Source of the DNA: Trichosporon coremiiforme
Lineage: Eukaryota; Basidiomycota; Tremellomycetes; Trichosporonales; Trichosporonaceae
DNA length: 28,089 nucleotides
Assembly (NCBI GenBank): GCA_039545355.1
Contig: BCJJ01000083.1
Coordinates: forward strand, 1-28,089
Reading direction: 5' to 3'
Shown here piece by piece: positions 9,900 through 19,475 of this stretch. The notes beneath the pieces were generated by a model. The model saw nothing but the letters and a program-made list of their open reading frames with translations, did no database searches and was not told the DNA's origin. The number at the start of each line of letters is the position of its first letter. Positions within the stretch are counted from its first letter, which is position 1. The position numbers and the translations under genes were made by a program.

Positions 9900-12121
9900 T
9901 CACTGCCACTTCAGCCGGGCGTAGTCGCCGAAGACGGTGTTGATCTCGAGTCCCTCGGCGTATGGCTTGAAGTCCTCCCATTTCACCTTCATCCTGGGGG
10001 CGACGACGTTGGCCGCGGTGACTGAGGTCAGTTAGCAGCTTCAGAGTTGTGGAAACTCACGGAAGTCAGGCATGGCAAAGTCCATGACCACTACGTCGAT
10101 AACCTCGTCTGGTCCGACGTGGGGCATCGGCGATTGGATGAAGTCCCTGACCGTCAGCCTCGTATGCACGCTCGAGATACTCACACTTGGTACGGCGAGT
10201 AGGGCACCGGGATGTGTCGGATGTCGTCGCCGCGGCCTGGGCACGCATCCTTCGTCACGAAGCCCAGGGTATGCGGCTTTCCTCCCGGGCCGTCAAGCGA
10301 CACCTCGTCGTTGTCGCCCATAAGCTCCTCAATGAGATAGTCATCCCACTGCTGCTGGAGCCACTCGTTGTAAACCTTGCGAACGTAAGCGTCGTCGTCC
10401 TCCTGAGGTGTGAGGGGGCCGAAGCGAGACGCGCCGGCGCGGTTCATCTCCTCAGAGATGTTACCGGCGACAGCGGCGGGTAGACGGGTGTACAGGAACT
10501 TGGAGGTGAAGGGCGACACAGTGAGCTCGTCGTTGCGGTCAAACGGTCCCTGGAACAGGTCGAAGCGAAGACTGCCGGCGTTGCCGATGATGAGGCGCGG
10601 CCCGTCGCGATGCTTGTCCTTGACCGTGGTCGGCAGGATGTGGTCCTGGAAGAGCGTAAGAACTGATCGTGGGTGTCCGTACGGGTGCCTGTTGAGGAAG
10701 TAGTTGTGGGGCGCGGTTCCGAACGTGGTCGACAGGTTCAGCTCCTGCGCGAGGTCTTCGAGACCCTTGGAGATCTGCAAACCGCCGTGCGTGTCGAAGG
10801 TCTTCTCGGTCTTCCCTGTGTGCCACCTGTAACTGACCGGGTTGGCATCGATGTATCGCCTATTCATGGTAAGAGGAGCGCCCTTGTCGCCGGGGAAAGG
10901 CATCGATGACGACGTGAAGGCAATGGTCTCGAGGTAGCGTCCGGGCACAACACTGACAGTTAGCGGTAGCGGACCCAGCCAACTCACGCAATGGACCTGT
11001 CGTCGTACTGCACGCAGTCGCGGACGTGCGTGTGGCCACCAAAAATGAAGACAGGAACTAGCGGATGGATGGCACGGATAGCATCGTAGATGGGCTTCCA
11101 CTCTGCAGTCTCTCCCCTGCCCGGCATATGGCCGACGAGGACGCTGCTATCAGCTTTGCTTCACGCAGCGGGGGCTCACAAATAATCGGGACGCTCCTCG
11201 ATAGCCTCGAGGAACCATTGTTCCTTCGCCATCTCCGTGGGCGCCTGGATAGTGAGGTTCTTGTCGTGTGCCTTGACTGATCGTCAGCTTGCAATCCCCG
11301 CCCGACCGCTTACAATCGAAGATGACGCCGAAGGCAGTGACCTGGTTGTACCTGCTATCAGCTTGAGTCCACAGCATGAAAGCTTACATAGGAGTCTGGA
11401 ACTTGGCGAAGCGGCTTCCGATAGGCGTGTTGATAACCTCTTCGTCCTCCTCGACCGTAATGTTCACGTTGGACGTGAGGAACCTGCCTTCCCTGTCCAG
11501 TCAGCGGGCATCGAGTCACGCAAGCTCACCACTGCGCGCGCCGCTCGTAGATCCACTTGGCCGACTCGTACTTGTACAGCTCGTGATTACCGATCGCGAG
11601 CACGTCATACTGCAGCTGGCTGAAGATGTCGTCTGCCTTGCCTGCCGAGTCGGGCGAGGAAGATACCAGCCCGCTTCCGTCGTGGTGATCGCCTGCGTCC
11701 ACTACGAGAAGATCGACACCGAGCTCGTCCGCCTTGTTTCGCATATGGTGCACGAATGACGCGAACGTGCCGAAGTCGCCGGAGTAGTTCTGCTGTCAGG
11801 TCGAACCAGACTGGTACAACTCACCGGCTCGGGCCATGTGTCCTATGGCGCGTTAGTAGGGAAGATACAAGGAGCGGATGTCACATACATGCTGATGACC
11901 ACGAAGCCAGCCTGCACGTTAGCTTGGATCGAATCACTCAGCTCACCGTGGGTGTCTGATGTGCTGATGAAGTTGACTTCATTCCACGGCAGCGGACGTG
12001 TGGGGACGGGGAGGACGGGTGGCGAGTCGCCCCTCAGGAGGTCGCGGGCGTCGCGCCCGATCGCAAGACTGTGTGCACTCTGACACAGGAGCAGCGCGGC
12101 GGCGAGTTCCAGCTTCCTCAT
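9900..12121 (-). CDS. Secreted metallophosphoesterase, 5'-nucleotidase-like, 615 aa
   Basis: Calcineurin-type two-metal phosphoesterase of the fungal secreted 5'-nucleotidase/acid phosphatase class. Exons: 12121-11947, 11911-11889 (23 nt), 11842-11825 (18 nt), 11789-11530, 11492-11388, 11351-11314, 11276-11180, 11143-10988, 10952-10185, 10146-10061, 10021-9900. The ten introns are 35-46 nt. The total of 1848 nt closes in frame. Residues 1-20 form a signal peptide (hydrophobic LAAALLLC core). Metal-site motifs: STSDTHG (53-59), DAGDHHDG (103-110), GNHE (139-142), a VGHMP block (242-246) and GGHTH (274-278). The long C-terminal half, starting near AVVPGRYLETIAF, matches the position of the 5'-nucleotidase C-terminal domain; that domain call is from memory of the family. 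No GPI signal is evident, so it is probably secreted or vacuolar, salvaging phosphate or nucleosides. The substrate is inferred. Confidence 0.92.
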
Positions 12122-12530
12122 TGTGATTGGGTCGGAGCGTGTAGAAGATGGGTGTGAGTGAGGAGCGAGGGCGTTGTGTTCGACACAACTGGTCGAAGGA
12201 TGGAGAAGAGGGAGGTGATGGGACGGTGCTTGAGGGGAGGAATGGGGCGCGGCGCGTTGACTTGCCGCCCGCTAGCATCAGCTTGTTATCAGGCGTAATC
12301 TCAGGCACCGTGTCCGGTGCGTCCTCACTTGTCACTCCGTTACTGGCCACATGGTTGGCTGACGCACCAGCCCCACACCCCAGCACGCCAGAACCCCAGA
12401 CTGGTCGCATGCAAGGTGATGCGTTGTGATTTTGTTTCTCGGAGCACATGAAGAATGCTACAGAATGTGGTGATACTGCTAACAATGCATCTGATCTACA
12501 ACTCCGCCGAGGTATGACCGAGTCTCCCTT
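12122..12530. other. Intergenic, promoter of the phosphoesterase gene
   Basis: 409 bp holding the phosphoesterase leader/promoter and the 3' flank of the CoA-binding gene. The minus strand just upstream of 12121 is C/T-rich. There is no further gene. Confidence 0.6.
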
Positions 12531-13336
12531 TTAGAGCTTGGCGTCGGCCTTCTCCCGGGCCTCGTCGCCGTGGAGAAGGACACAGGGTCCGCCGATGACG
12601 ACGCGGTTCTCAAGGTTGTGCTCCTTGATGAAGGCCTCGATCTCCTCGTTCTCGGCGCCGGGCTGGAACCAGAGAGCGAACGGCTGCGTCTTCTCAGACT
12701 TGTACAGCTCCTTGAGCATGTTGGCGCCCAGCTTGGGCGAGATGATCATCGAGATCGAAGTGTTGTTGAGGTCGGGGATGTCGGTCTGAAGTTAGCTGGA
12801 GTTCGCCGTGCACGTAGCTAGTGCTACTCGATACACACAATGTTTTCAACAACGTTGAGGCCCTCGACGGGCTTCGAGTTGTCGAACTTGTCCGAGGCCG
12901 GGCGGACAGGGGTAAGGGGCATCTTGCGCTCGTTGTACCACTTGATGAGCTGGGAATCAGTTGGCGTCCATGGCCAGTCGCGGCAGAGATAGGCGAGGAG
13001 ACAGGGCGAGGCACGGCGACGTAGAGGAGAAGCAGACTCTGTCGATCGACCGCCTCACGTTTGCAGCCATCGCGCCGCGCGCAGTTGACAGGGAAGATCC
13101 GGATCTCCATAATCGGCACTGCGAACTGCCTTCAGACGTATTGCGGGCTCTCTCGCATGCGAGTCCGTGCCTTGCAGACTGCCTCCATTGTCCTTCTCCA
13201 GCTCAGAACACACCTTGTTGTCAAACTTGGCGGGGTCCTGGAGGACACGACCGACAACGGCGTACTTGGGCGCGGCCATGAAGCGCTTAGCAGCCTGGGG
13301 GATGATCTTAACGGTGTGGGGGTCGACGTGAACCAT
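12531..13336 (-). CDS. CoA-binding-domain protein with C-terminal AKL, 162 aa
   Basis: Small Rossmann-type CoA_binding (YccU-like/succinyl-CoA-ligase-alpha-like) protein. Exons: 13336-13214, 12949-12839, 12785-12531 (123+111+255 nt, in frame); introns 264 and 53 nt. Features in order: AAPKYAVVGRVLQDPAKF, the nucleotide-binding first strand (about 21-38); KWYNERKMPLTPVRP (44-58), matching the family's 'VIPVNP' region; GLNVVENITDIPDL, then a WFQPGAENEEIEAF block and NRVVIGGPCVLLHGDEA, matching the family's terminal 'QpG...C' motif. The Cys in GGPC is retained. Start at MVHVDPHTVKI; an upstream in-frame ATG at 13402 lies in leader sequence. The last three residues are AKL, as in the acyl-CoA ligase three genes down the row, suggesting peroxisomal import. 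Its function in fungi is not established; it may bind CoA or an acyl-CoA. Confidence 0.88.
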
Positions 13337-13674
13337 GTTTGATGCTCTGTGTGGTGAGGGGAGAAAGAGAAGACAAGAATCGCGAAGCTGATGACTGACC
13401 ACGGCAAGTCACCATCCCGCCCGGGCTGGCCGGCTGACAGCCGAACCCCCGCCCCGGCAAAGATAGCCGAAGTCCGGCAATTTGCTCCCGCTTACCCAGT
13501 TATCGGAATACGCCCTGACGACCTTGACCGTGCTGCTGTTGCTGTCGTTGTCGCTCATGATGGCATCCACAGTCATCACAAACTACATCTGTCTACAATA
13601 CAATATGATCATGTACAACTTGAATTCGTATGGGTCTTGCTTCTTCTCTCGCCGCTCTCCTCCTCACAAAAAGC
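13337..13674. other. Intergenic, promoter of the CoA-binding gene
   Basis: 338 bp between the CoA-binding gene and the F-box gene stop. Nothing else is recognised. The region near 13560-13625 is AT-richer than the neighbouring genes. Confidence 0.6.
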
Positions 13675-16477
13675 TTAGGTGATGCGTAAACCCGCGTCCA
13701 TACCGAACGCGGATAACATCAGCACGCGCTGTGTCTCCTCCTCCCTCGCGCGCATACATATCGAGCAGCGGCACTCGCGCAACGGCTCGTAGGCGCGGTA
13801 CCACGCATGCCTGATAACTTCCTCTACGGCGGGGCCGAGCACGCTTGTCGCCCCCGGCACCCATGGGATCACATCGAAGTCGTCATAGTCCTCCGACGAC
13901 AGCGTCGAGTCCGAGTCGGACATCTGATGATATTGATAACCTGAAGATGGGGTCGCAGGCGTCGACGCGGGCTTGTGCTGGGGGGAAGGCTTGTGCGCTG
14001 GCCTGGACTCGGGTGCGGCAGCGGCTTGATGCACCGCGGGCTTCTTGTCACAGTGTCCGTCTGCGCCCTCCGTCTCAGCGAGCTGCGGTTTGGCTCCCTC
14101 GGCATCGGCGTCGGGTGACTTGCGCTTGCGCAGCGTTGGCGACTGGCCAGGCGTAGCAGTGTTAGTGCCCGTGATCGAGGCCGCGACTGGGGTCGAGTTC
14201 TGCGCCTCGGCAGCGTCGGCTTCGTCATCGTTCTCCGGTGAGTGGAACTCGGCAAGCACGAGGTCCGGGCTGTCGTTCGGGGTGACTAAGGTCGTAACCG
14301 TCGAAACCTCGCTCGACTGCGACGTCTGCCCCGAGCCAAGACGAGGGCGAGACGGACGCTCGCTGAGGTCGCGCGGCTCATCCGAGTTCTTGCGCTTTCC
14401 GAGCGCCGAGCTCGACGTTAAGGCCGTGCTCGAATCAGTGTCCTCGTCTTCAGCGAGAATCATCTCGTCGTCATCGTCAATGAACGAGTCACGGTCGTCA
14501 ATGTCCCCGTCGCTCGCAACCCAGCCGTCGTGTACGACGAACCCGTGGGGCTCGGCACGTTCCTCGACGAGCTCGATGCGAGGCGAGCCACCAGTTGAGG
14601 ACACCACGGTTTCGCCGCCCGCCTCGGATGGCGGATTTGTCTTCTCGTTCTTGTACACGCTTGTGAGCCCGCGACAAACCCAAGACTCGGGGAGCGCGAG
14701 CCACTCGAGGAGCTGCGGCACGTTTGTCTGCGTGCACGATGCTTCAGCGGCGTCCCAGTCGGGGAAGAGCGTCTTCTGCCAGTCGACGATCTCGGAGAGC
14801 GGCGACTCGATGCGGTTGATCAGCTGTTCTGTGAACTCCTCGTTCATCATGCTCAGCAGTCTGTGCGAGGGGAGGAAGAGCCTGTCGGCGTGCTCCGGGC
14901 GGTAGTTGATGCGCGCGCGCTCGAGCTGCGGGGGAGGGACGGGCTCGTTCGGCGCGTACGTCGGGTGGCGCGCGTTGAGGGCGATTTCGTCGATGCTGTC
15001 GTGCCTCGCGACGCCGGTCAGGAGTTGCTCGACCTCGTCGTGCGGCATGACCCAGAACCCGACCTGGATGCGGTCCCTGACCCATTGTTGGAGACAGACG
15101 CGCATCAGCCGGTCACGCAACAACGGCCACAGGATCAGCTCGCCGCTGTGCAACGTTTCGCAGTCGCGCCGAAAATCCTCCTCCGTGTACGTGCCCATCT
15201 CCATTTCGTGGCGGAAGCGGCGCAGCCAGCTGTTATGGTCCGTGTCGTCGGTATCGATGTCGACGCCCCACACTGCATCCGCAGCCCGCTGGAACGAGTC
15301 CTGCTCCGAGCCTGTTAGCGCGAAGCGCCCGCGGCCGAAGCAGGTGGCACGAAGCGAGCGCACGACCCGCTGAAACTGCAACATGCAGGTAAGCAGCTCG
15401 CCCCAGCGCGTGTTGTGGTGCATGAAAACCTCCTCGAGCGCGCGGCGCGCCGCCGCCTCGGCCGTGCCACGAGAGAAGTTGATGTACTCGATGGCAGACG
15501 CCACAGCAGTGAACGGCGCGGCACGGCCAGCAAAGATACCGCCGCGCGCGCACTCGATTAGCTCACGCTGCAGCGGGAGCTCGAACGCGCGCTCGCGGCA
15601 GAAGCGGCAGATGAGGAAGGCCGTCTTGCCGCGCTTGCGCCCGGTCTCGTCGCGGTCCTCGGGGTCGGCAAAGTTGAGCGCGAGCTGTGGCGACGAGGGC
15701 TCGCCCGCAATGCGCAGGCAGTGGGCGCAGAACCGCTGGAGATGCCCCTCGCACGTCGGCACGGGCCCCGTGTAGGTCGTCCACGTGATGAATTTCGCGA
15801 CTGGATTTGTGCTGCCCGCCATGCCCATGTTGCCCGGCCGGCTGATGAAGGCCAACTTGCACGGCACGCAGACAGACGCCGTCGCGCGGCGCGTCAGTTG
15901 GAAGCTTGGGTTGGCCGCCGAGACGTCGCACTCGGGACGCAGAAGGGCGAGGTACGTGGGCCAGAACGGGTGCGAATCCACTGGGGCGTCAGTCGACTCA
16001 GCTACATTCCCCCCCTCCCATGGAGTACCTCCACCGCAGTTGCTCACCTGCTTTACACCAGCCGGATGACACGAGGCGCATCGAGACAAGCATGTTGCGC
16101 TGCGCGACAGCCATGACGAGCGGCGCATGCTCGGCGACGGCGGGGATCGCGTTGGGCAAGCTTGGTGAACTCGTTGCGTGCCCGAGGATGTGACTGTTCA
16201 GTCAGCATTGGTTGCCGCCGAGTTGGGGCACTGGGGGGTGGAGGGGTGAGACGTACTGGAGGATCTCGGGCGAGAGGTTGCCCCATCCGAGCTGACCCTT
16301 GTTGGGCCTCGCGCGCGAGCTCTTGCCGACGACGACGTTTGCGTTGCGTGCTGCGCGACGTGCGGCATCAGCGGCATGCGGATGGCGAGCGTCGCCAACT
16401 AAATTACCAGGGCCAGGGTCGGACGGAGGCGTGCCCAGCGCTTGGTTGGCGACATTTTGGGTGGTCAGACCGCTCAT
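13675..16477 (-). CDS. F-box protein with Cys/His cluster, 890 aa
   Basis: Exons: 16477-16257, 16193-16048, 15980-13675 (221+146+2306 nt, in frame); introns 63 and 67 nt. Splicing is needed to see the N-terminal domain: NLSPEILHHILGHA (67-80), followed by a leucine-rich stretch and MRLVSSGWCKAVDSHPFWP, which has the classical F-box pattern, so the protein probably recruits SCF ubiquitin ligase through Skp1. It is followed by paired cysteines and histidines at about C160/C163, C199/H202, C207/C210 and C247/C250, likely a structural zinc site. The middle is helical without a recognised repeat domain. The last 330 residues are disordered and acidic with basic, NLS-like GKRKNS and RKRKS patches, then a conserved-looking end VIPWVPGA, IRHAWYRAYEPLRECRCSIC with CxCxxC. 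I know no characterised homologue. It faces the CHCHD5-like gene across a divergent promoter. Confidence 0.85.
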
Positions 16478-16714
16478 AGCGGCAGTGCCGCACGCGGGGT
16501 GCAGCGTGTGGAGGGTATGTTTGGATGTGTTCGGAAGGTGTGGAGGGGAGGTGGGGGTGTGGGTGTAAGGCTGGCTGGCTGGCGGTCTGTGACAGAAGTC
16601 GGTGGGTGCCGTTAAGCGGATGGCGGATGGAAGGGGTGGGATGAGTTGAGGTGATAAGGATAAGACGGGTGACGGGGTAATGATGGATGGCGGTCACCTG
16701 GATCAATCACCTGA

Positions 16715-16735
16715 CTGGCACCTGGCACCTGGCAC
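16715..16735. repeat. Heptamer triplet, unit CTGGCAC
   Basis: Three perfect tandem copies of the 7-bp unit CTGGCAC, followed by a partial TGG. Confidence 0.85.
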
Positions 16736-16746
16736 TGGCTCGCGTC

Positions 16747-16767
16747 CTGGAGGCTGGAGGCTGGAGG
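16747..16767. repeat. Heptamer triplet, unit CTGGAGG
   Basis: Three perfect tandem copies of CTGGAGG, followed by CTGGGG, starting 11 bp after the CTGGCAC triplet. Confidence 0.85.
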
Positions 16768-16817
16768 CTGGGGAGGAGATAGCAGTCCGGTCAGCCGCGA
16801 GCCGTGTGCACCAGCAA

Positions 16818-16838
16818 CAGGCAGCAGGCAGCAGGCAG
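16818..16838. repeat. Heptamer triplet, unit CAGGCAG
   Basis: Three perfect tandem copies of CAGGCAG, followed by a partial CAGG. It lies 50 bp after the CTGGAGG triplet. Confidence 0.85.
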
Positions 16839-17200
16839 CAGGGCAAGGCCAACGCGCACACACAGGCAGGCTAGGCAGGCCAGATGGCACAATGGCCCGT
16901 TCAACACGCATTCCTCGCCCAACTTAAATGGCCCCGCGCCGCAACACACGTCACTCGACCCAGCTTCATGTTTGCCGTTCAAGTCACGTGCGACCTCCCT
17001 TCTCGCCTATCTGTCAACCACACCGGCACTGGTTGACACGCCTGCACCCTTGCACCCGCGCATGCCTACTACCAACTGCCCCCGGTCAGTCCTCGGTTTG
17101 TTTTCGTGCGTCACAACGTCACAACGACTGCTGCGTTCGAGCAGCATCCATTCTCACCGATCTCACCGCGTGTCTACGCTTCGTCGCTTTGCAGCAGGGC

Positions 17201-17207
17201 TATAAAA
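17201..17207 (+). promoter_or_regulatory. TATA box of the CHCHD5-like gene
   Basis: TATAAAA lies 71 bp upstream of the ATG at 17272, a usual distance for a fungal gene with a short leader. Confidence 0.55.
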
Positions 17208-17271
17208 CCGTACCTTTCGAGTTATTGCTCCATGGTCCCCTAGTTTCTCCCTGTGCAACCACTGACCAGCC

Positions 17272-17787
17272 ATGGACGTCTCGTTCAACATTGTCGCCGC
17301 CCGTAAGCTGTCCCCGCTGCCGCCAACGCTGACGATCAGACTGCTCCCAGCAGCTGGCCAAGTACCAGCAGTGCGTGTTCAAGAACCAGGACAACGACTG
17401 GGTATCGGCCTGCAAGAAGGAGGCCAAGGCGGTGACCGACTGCGCCGATCAGAAGTGAGTCGAAGCCCTTATCACTCCACGTCCCAGTATCTTGTCTCAT
17501 CTTTCGTCCCGCACAGCGGCGTACTTCCGTATCGGACCACAGCCACTGACACGAGCAGGGTTCTCGGTCTCCAGAAGCTCAAGCAGCAGTGCGGTAACGA
17601 GATCAAGTCCTTCCGCGACTGTGTCCAGAGGAACGGTACCGAGGACGAGGACGTGATCCGTGTCGCGTGCATGACCGACATGAACCGACTCTGGGACTGC
17701 ACGGAGAACTTCCACGACACTCTCCTCGACCAGGGCGGTGGCAGCGGTAGCGGCAGCAGCAGCGGAAGCCAGAGGAAGAGCAGCTAG
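17272..17787 (+). CDS. MIX14: Twin-CHCH mitochondrial protein, CHCHD5/Mix14-like, 124 aa
   Basis: Exons: 17272-17302, 17340-17454, 17559-17787 (31+115+229 nt, in frame); introns 37 and 104 nt. The spliced protein carries four CX9C motifs at C12/C22, C35/C45, C60/C70 and C86/C96, i.e. two coiled-coil-helix-coiled-coil-helix domains, the arrangement of human CHCHD5 and yeast Mix14. The first motif (CSQQLAKYQQC) appears only when the GATCAG acceptor at 17339 is used, which supports that join. Such proteins enter the mitochondrial intermembrane space through the Mia40/Erv1 disulfide relay; their specific role is poorly defined. The C-terminus is a short Gly/Ser tail ending QRKSS. Length fits CHCHD5. 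Start: MDVSFNIVAA, the only ATG that leads into the first motif, 71 bp after a TATA box. The gene symbol is assigned by architecture only. Confidence 0.88.
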   Translation: MDVSFNIVAARKLSPLPPTLTIRLLPAAGQVPAVRVQEPGQRLGIGLQEGGQGGDRLRRSEVSRSPYHSTSQYLVSSFVPHSGVLPYRTTATDTSRVLGLQKLKQQCGNEIKSFRDCVQRNGTEDEDVIRVACMTDMNRLWDCTENFHDTLLDQGGGSGSGSSSGSQRKSS

Positions 17788-19010
17788 AGCAGCATTCAGA
17801 AGTTTGAAAGCCGAAGCAGCTATCGCACCAAATGTAGTTGATGTATCACTGCATGATTCCACTCGACTCGTAGTAGAGGGAAGTCTCGAGCCGAGACTGA
17901 TGGCCATGGAGGCAGCGATCGATCGAGAAGCGCATGGCGTGAACGGGGGGAACATCGATCCCTTGGAGACACCTGTTGGCTGTGAAGTCATAGCCTGCAA
18001 GAGACATGGATTACCCAGAAGCGACAGCCGAGCATCTTCCCCTGCCAGAACAACGTAGACTGCCTCGCTTCAGCATGACCGAGACGAGACCGAGACGATA
18101 TGGTTGTCGCTGCTGTCGGCCCGGGAGGTCGGTCAGACCGGTGTGCCTGAACCGAGAAACGGAGGAAACGGGGGATGCGTACGAGAAAGGAGTGCGCGTC
18201 GTCGTCTTTGATCAGGACGACTCGCAATCGAGGCAACATTAGGTTGAAATATGCATGCAGACTATCCTCCGTAGATGTGCCGCGGGTGTGTGGTGACAGG
18301 GGAACCTGGTAGGGGGAAATGAGAAGCGCAGGGCCGCCACCAGATTAGATAAAGAACATTACCGTTTCTGGGCGGGGACGTGCCTGACGTTTGAGTGGGT
18401 GGGTGGGTTGGTTAGTTTTGCTCACTCGGCGGTTCACGAAGACTCCTAGACTTGTCAGCTGTGATTTCGCATCGTCGGCGGCTTGTCCGATCGGTACATG
18501 CATGCTGTGCTGGGAGTTCCCAGACCTGGTCGGGCCAGGAACATGTGCCGTGGAACGATGTTCCACCCTCATCTCGCGTCCCGGTGTCAGACTGGAATAC
18601 CTCGGATGGCCGGATGGGCGCCCGGGTTCCTCTGCCGTCAGTTGTCGGAAGCGATTGGGGGGCGAGAGAGCTAGCGAGGGACGCAGCAGATGTCGTGGTC
18701 AGCAGATGGCTCATGCTCGTCCGTTAAGCATGGGAATGCACGAAGGGTTGTCAGTATGTGATGGTGCAGCAGAGAAGACATATATCCCAAGTGAAATTCA
18801 TAATGAGCGAATTTCGTTTTTGTGGTGGTGGTCGTACAATGATTGTGGTCGGTGTCTGGTCGGCACAGCTGGCCAGAGGGACTGGGGTGATGTGTCTATA
18901 TGCTAGCGACCAACGCGCTGGGCGAGGAAGCCGGGGTTTTCTATTTTCTCAACCAATCTAAGAGTCAAGTGCTCGTGTGCTCCATCAAGAAGCGGGGACG
19001 AGTGAGACGC
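17788..19010. other. Convergent intergenic region, no supported gene
   Basis: 1.2 kb between the 3' ends of the CHCHD5-like gene (plus) and the secreted beta-barrel gene (minus). Open frames of up to 171 codons at 18391-18906 plus have random composition. There is a small GACCGAGAC direct repeat at 18077-18097 and a GTGGGTGGGTGGG run near 18397. I see no gene. Confidence 0.55.
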
Positions 19011-19475
19011 TTAGGCCTTGACGGGGACGGGGGAGTCCGCGGGGGGCTGGTAGTCGACGGGGAGGAACTGGTAGGTGATGGGGAAGACACCCTTGTCCTC
19101 CCAGTTCTCGCCGGGGACGAGAGCGGCGAAGAGGCTCTTCGACATGTCGAGGGAGCCGTACTTGCACTCGGGGCACTCGTCGACGATCTGAGCGACCTGC
19201 TTCTGGCCGTTCTCGGTGTTGGTGATCTCGACGTAGTTGCCGCACATGGCGTCACCCTCAAGCTGGGGGCGGTTCATGGCGACGACGTACTGCGAGCCCT
19301 GGTTGTAGTAGCCACAGTAGCCCTGGTTCTCGCCAGCGTCGTAGAAGGTGGCGCGGCCACCCTCGATGGTCTTGTTCTCGGCGAGGTCGGTGAAGTAGGC
19401 AGAACGCTTCTCGGTGGGAGCGGCAGAGACGGCGACGGCGCCGGCGAAGAGAGCAAGGAGAGTCTTGGCGAACAT
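19011..19475 (-). CDS. Secreted RlpA-like double-psi beta-barrel protein, 154 aa
   Basis: Single exon. Residues 1-19 are a signal peptide (MFAKTLLALFAGAVAVSAA), then PTEKR, a Kex2-type KR site at 23-24, giving a mature protein of about 130 residues. The mature part has the double-psi beta-barrel pattern of RlpA/barwin/expansin-like fungal secreted proteins: GGRATFYDAGENQGYCGYYN (39-58), VVAMNRPQ, AMCGNYVEITN and VAQIVDECPECKYGSLDMS with paired cysteines at 54, 78, 101 and 104. An N-glycosylation site NKT lies at 34-36. No carbohydrate-binding module follows, so it is not a full expansin. Codons strongly favour C/G third bases, especially GTC, GCC and CTC, more than in neighbouring genes, suggesting high expression. 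A TATA box lies about 145 bp upstream. The likely site is the cell wall or medium; activity, if any, is unknown. Confidence 0.92.
   Translation of the reverse strand: MFAKTLLALFAGAVAVSAAPTEKRSAYFTDLAENKTIEGGRATFYDAGENQGYCGYYNQGSQYVVAMNRPQLEGDAMCGNYVEITNTENGQKQVAQIVDECPECKYGSLDMSKSLFAALVPGENWEDKGVFPITYQFLPVDYQPPADSPVPVKA

Larger units (their letters stand above)
16478..17271. other. Divergent promoter region with heptamer repeats
   Basis: 794 bp between the minus-strand F-box gene and the plus-strand CHCHD5-like gene. It contains three 7-bp triplet repeats (16715-16735, 16747-16767, 16818-16838), a G-rich plus strand near 16500-16570, and a TATA box close to the plus gene. The open frames here are short and repeat-derived. 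Confidence 0.65.

Noticed and set aside
13675..16128. Single-exon 817-aa gene starting at 16128
   Set aside because: Its first 40 residues read through an intron (GTGAGC at 16047 to CAG at 15981). The three-exon model adds a proper F-box and closes in frame.
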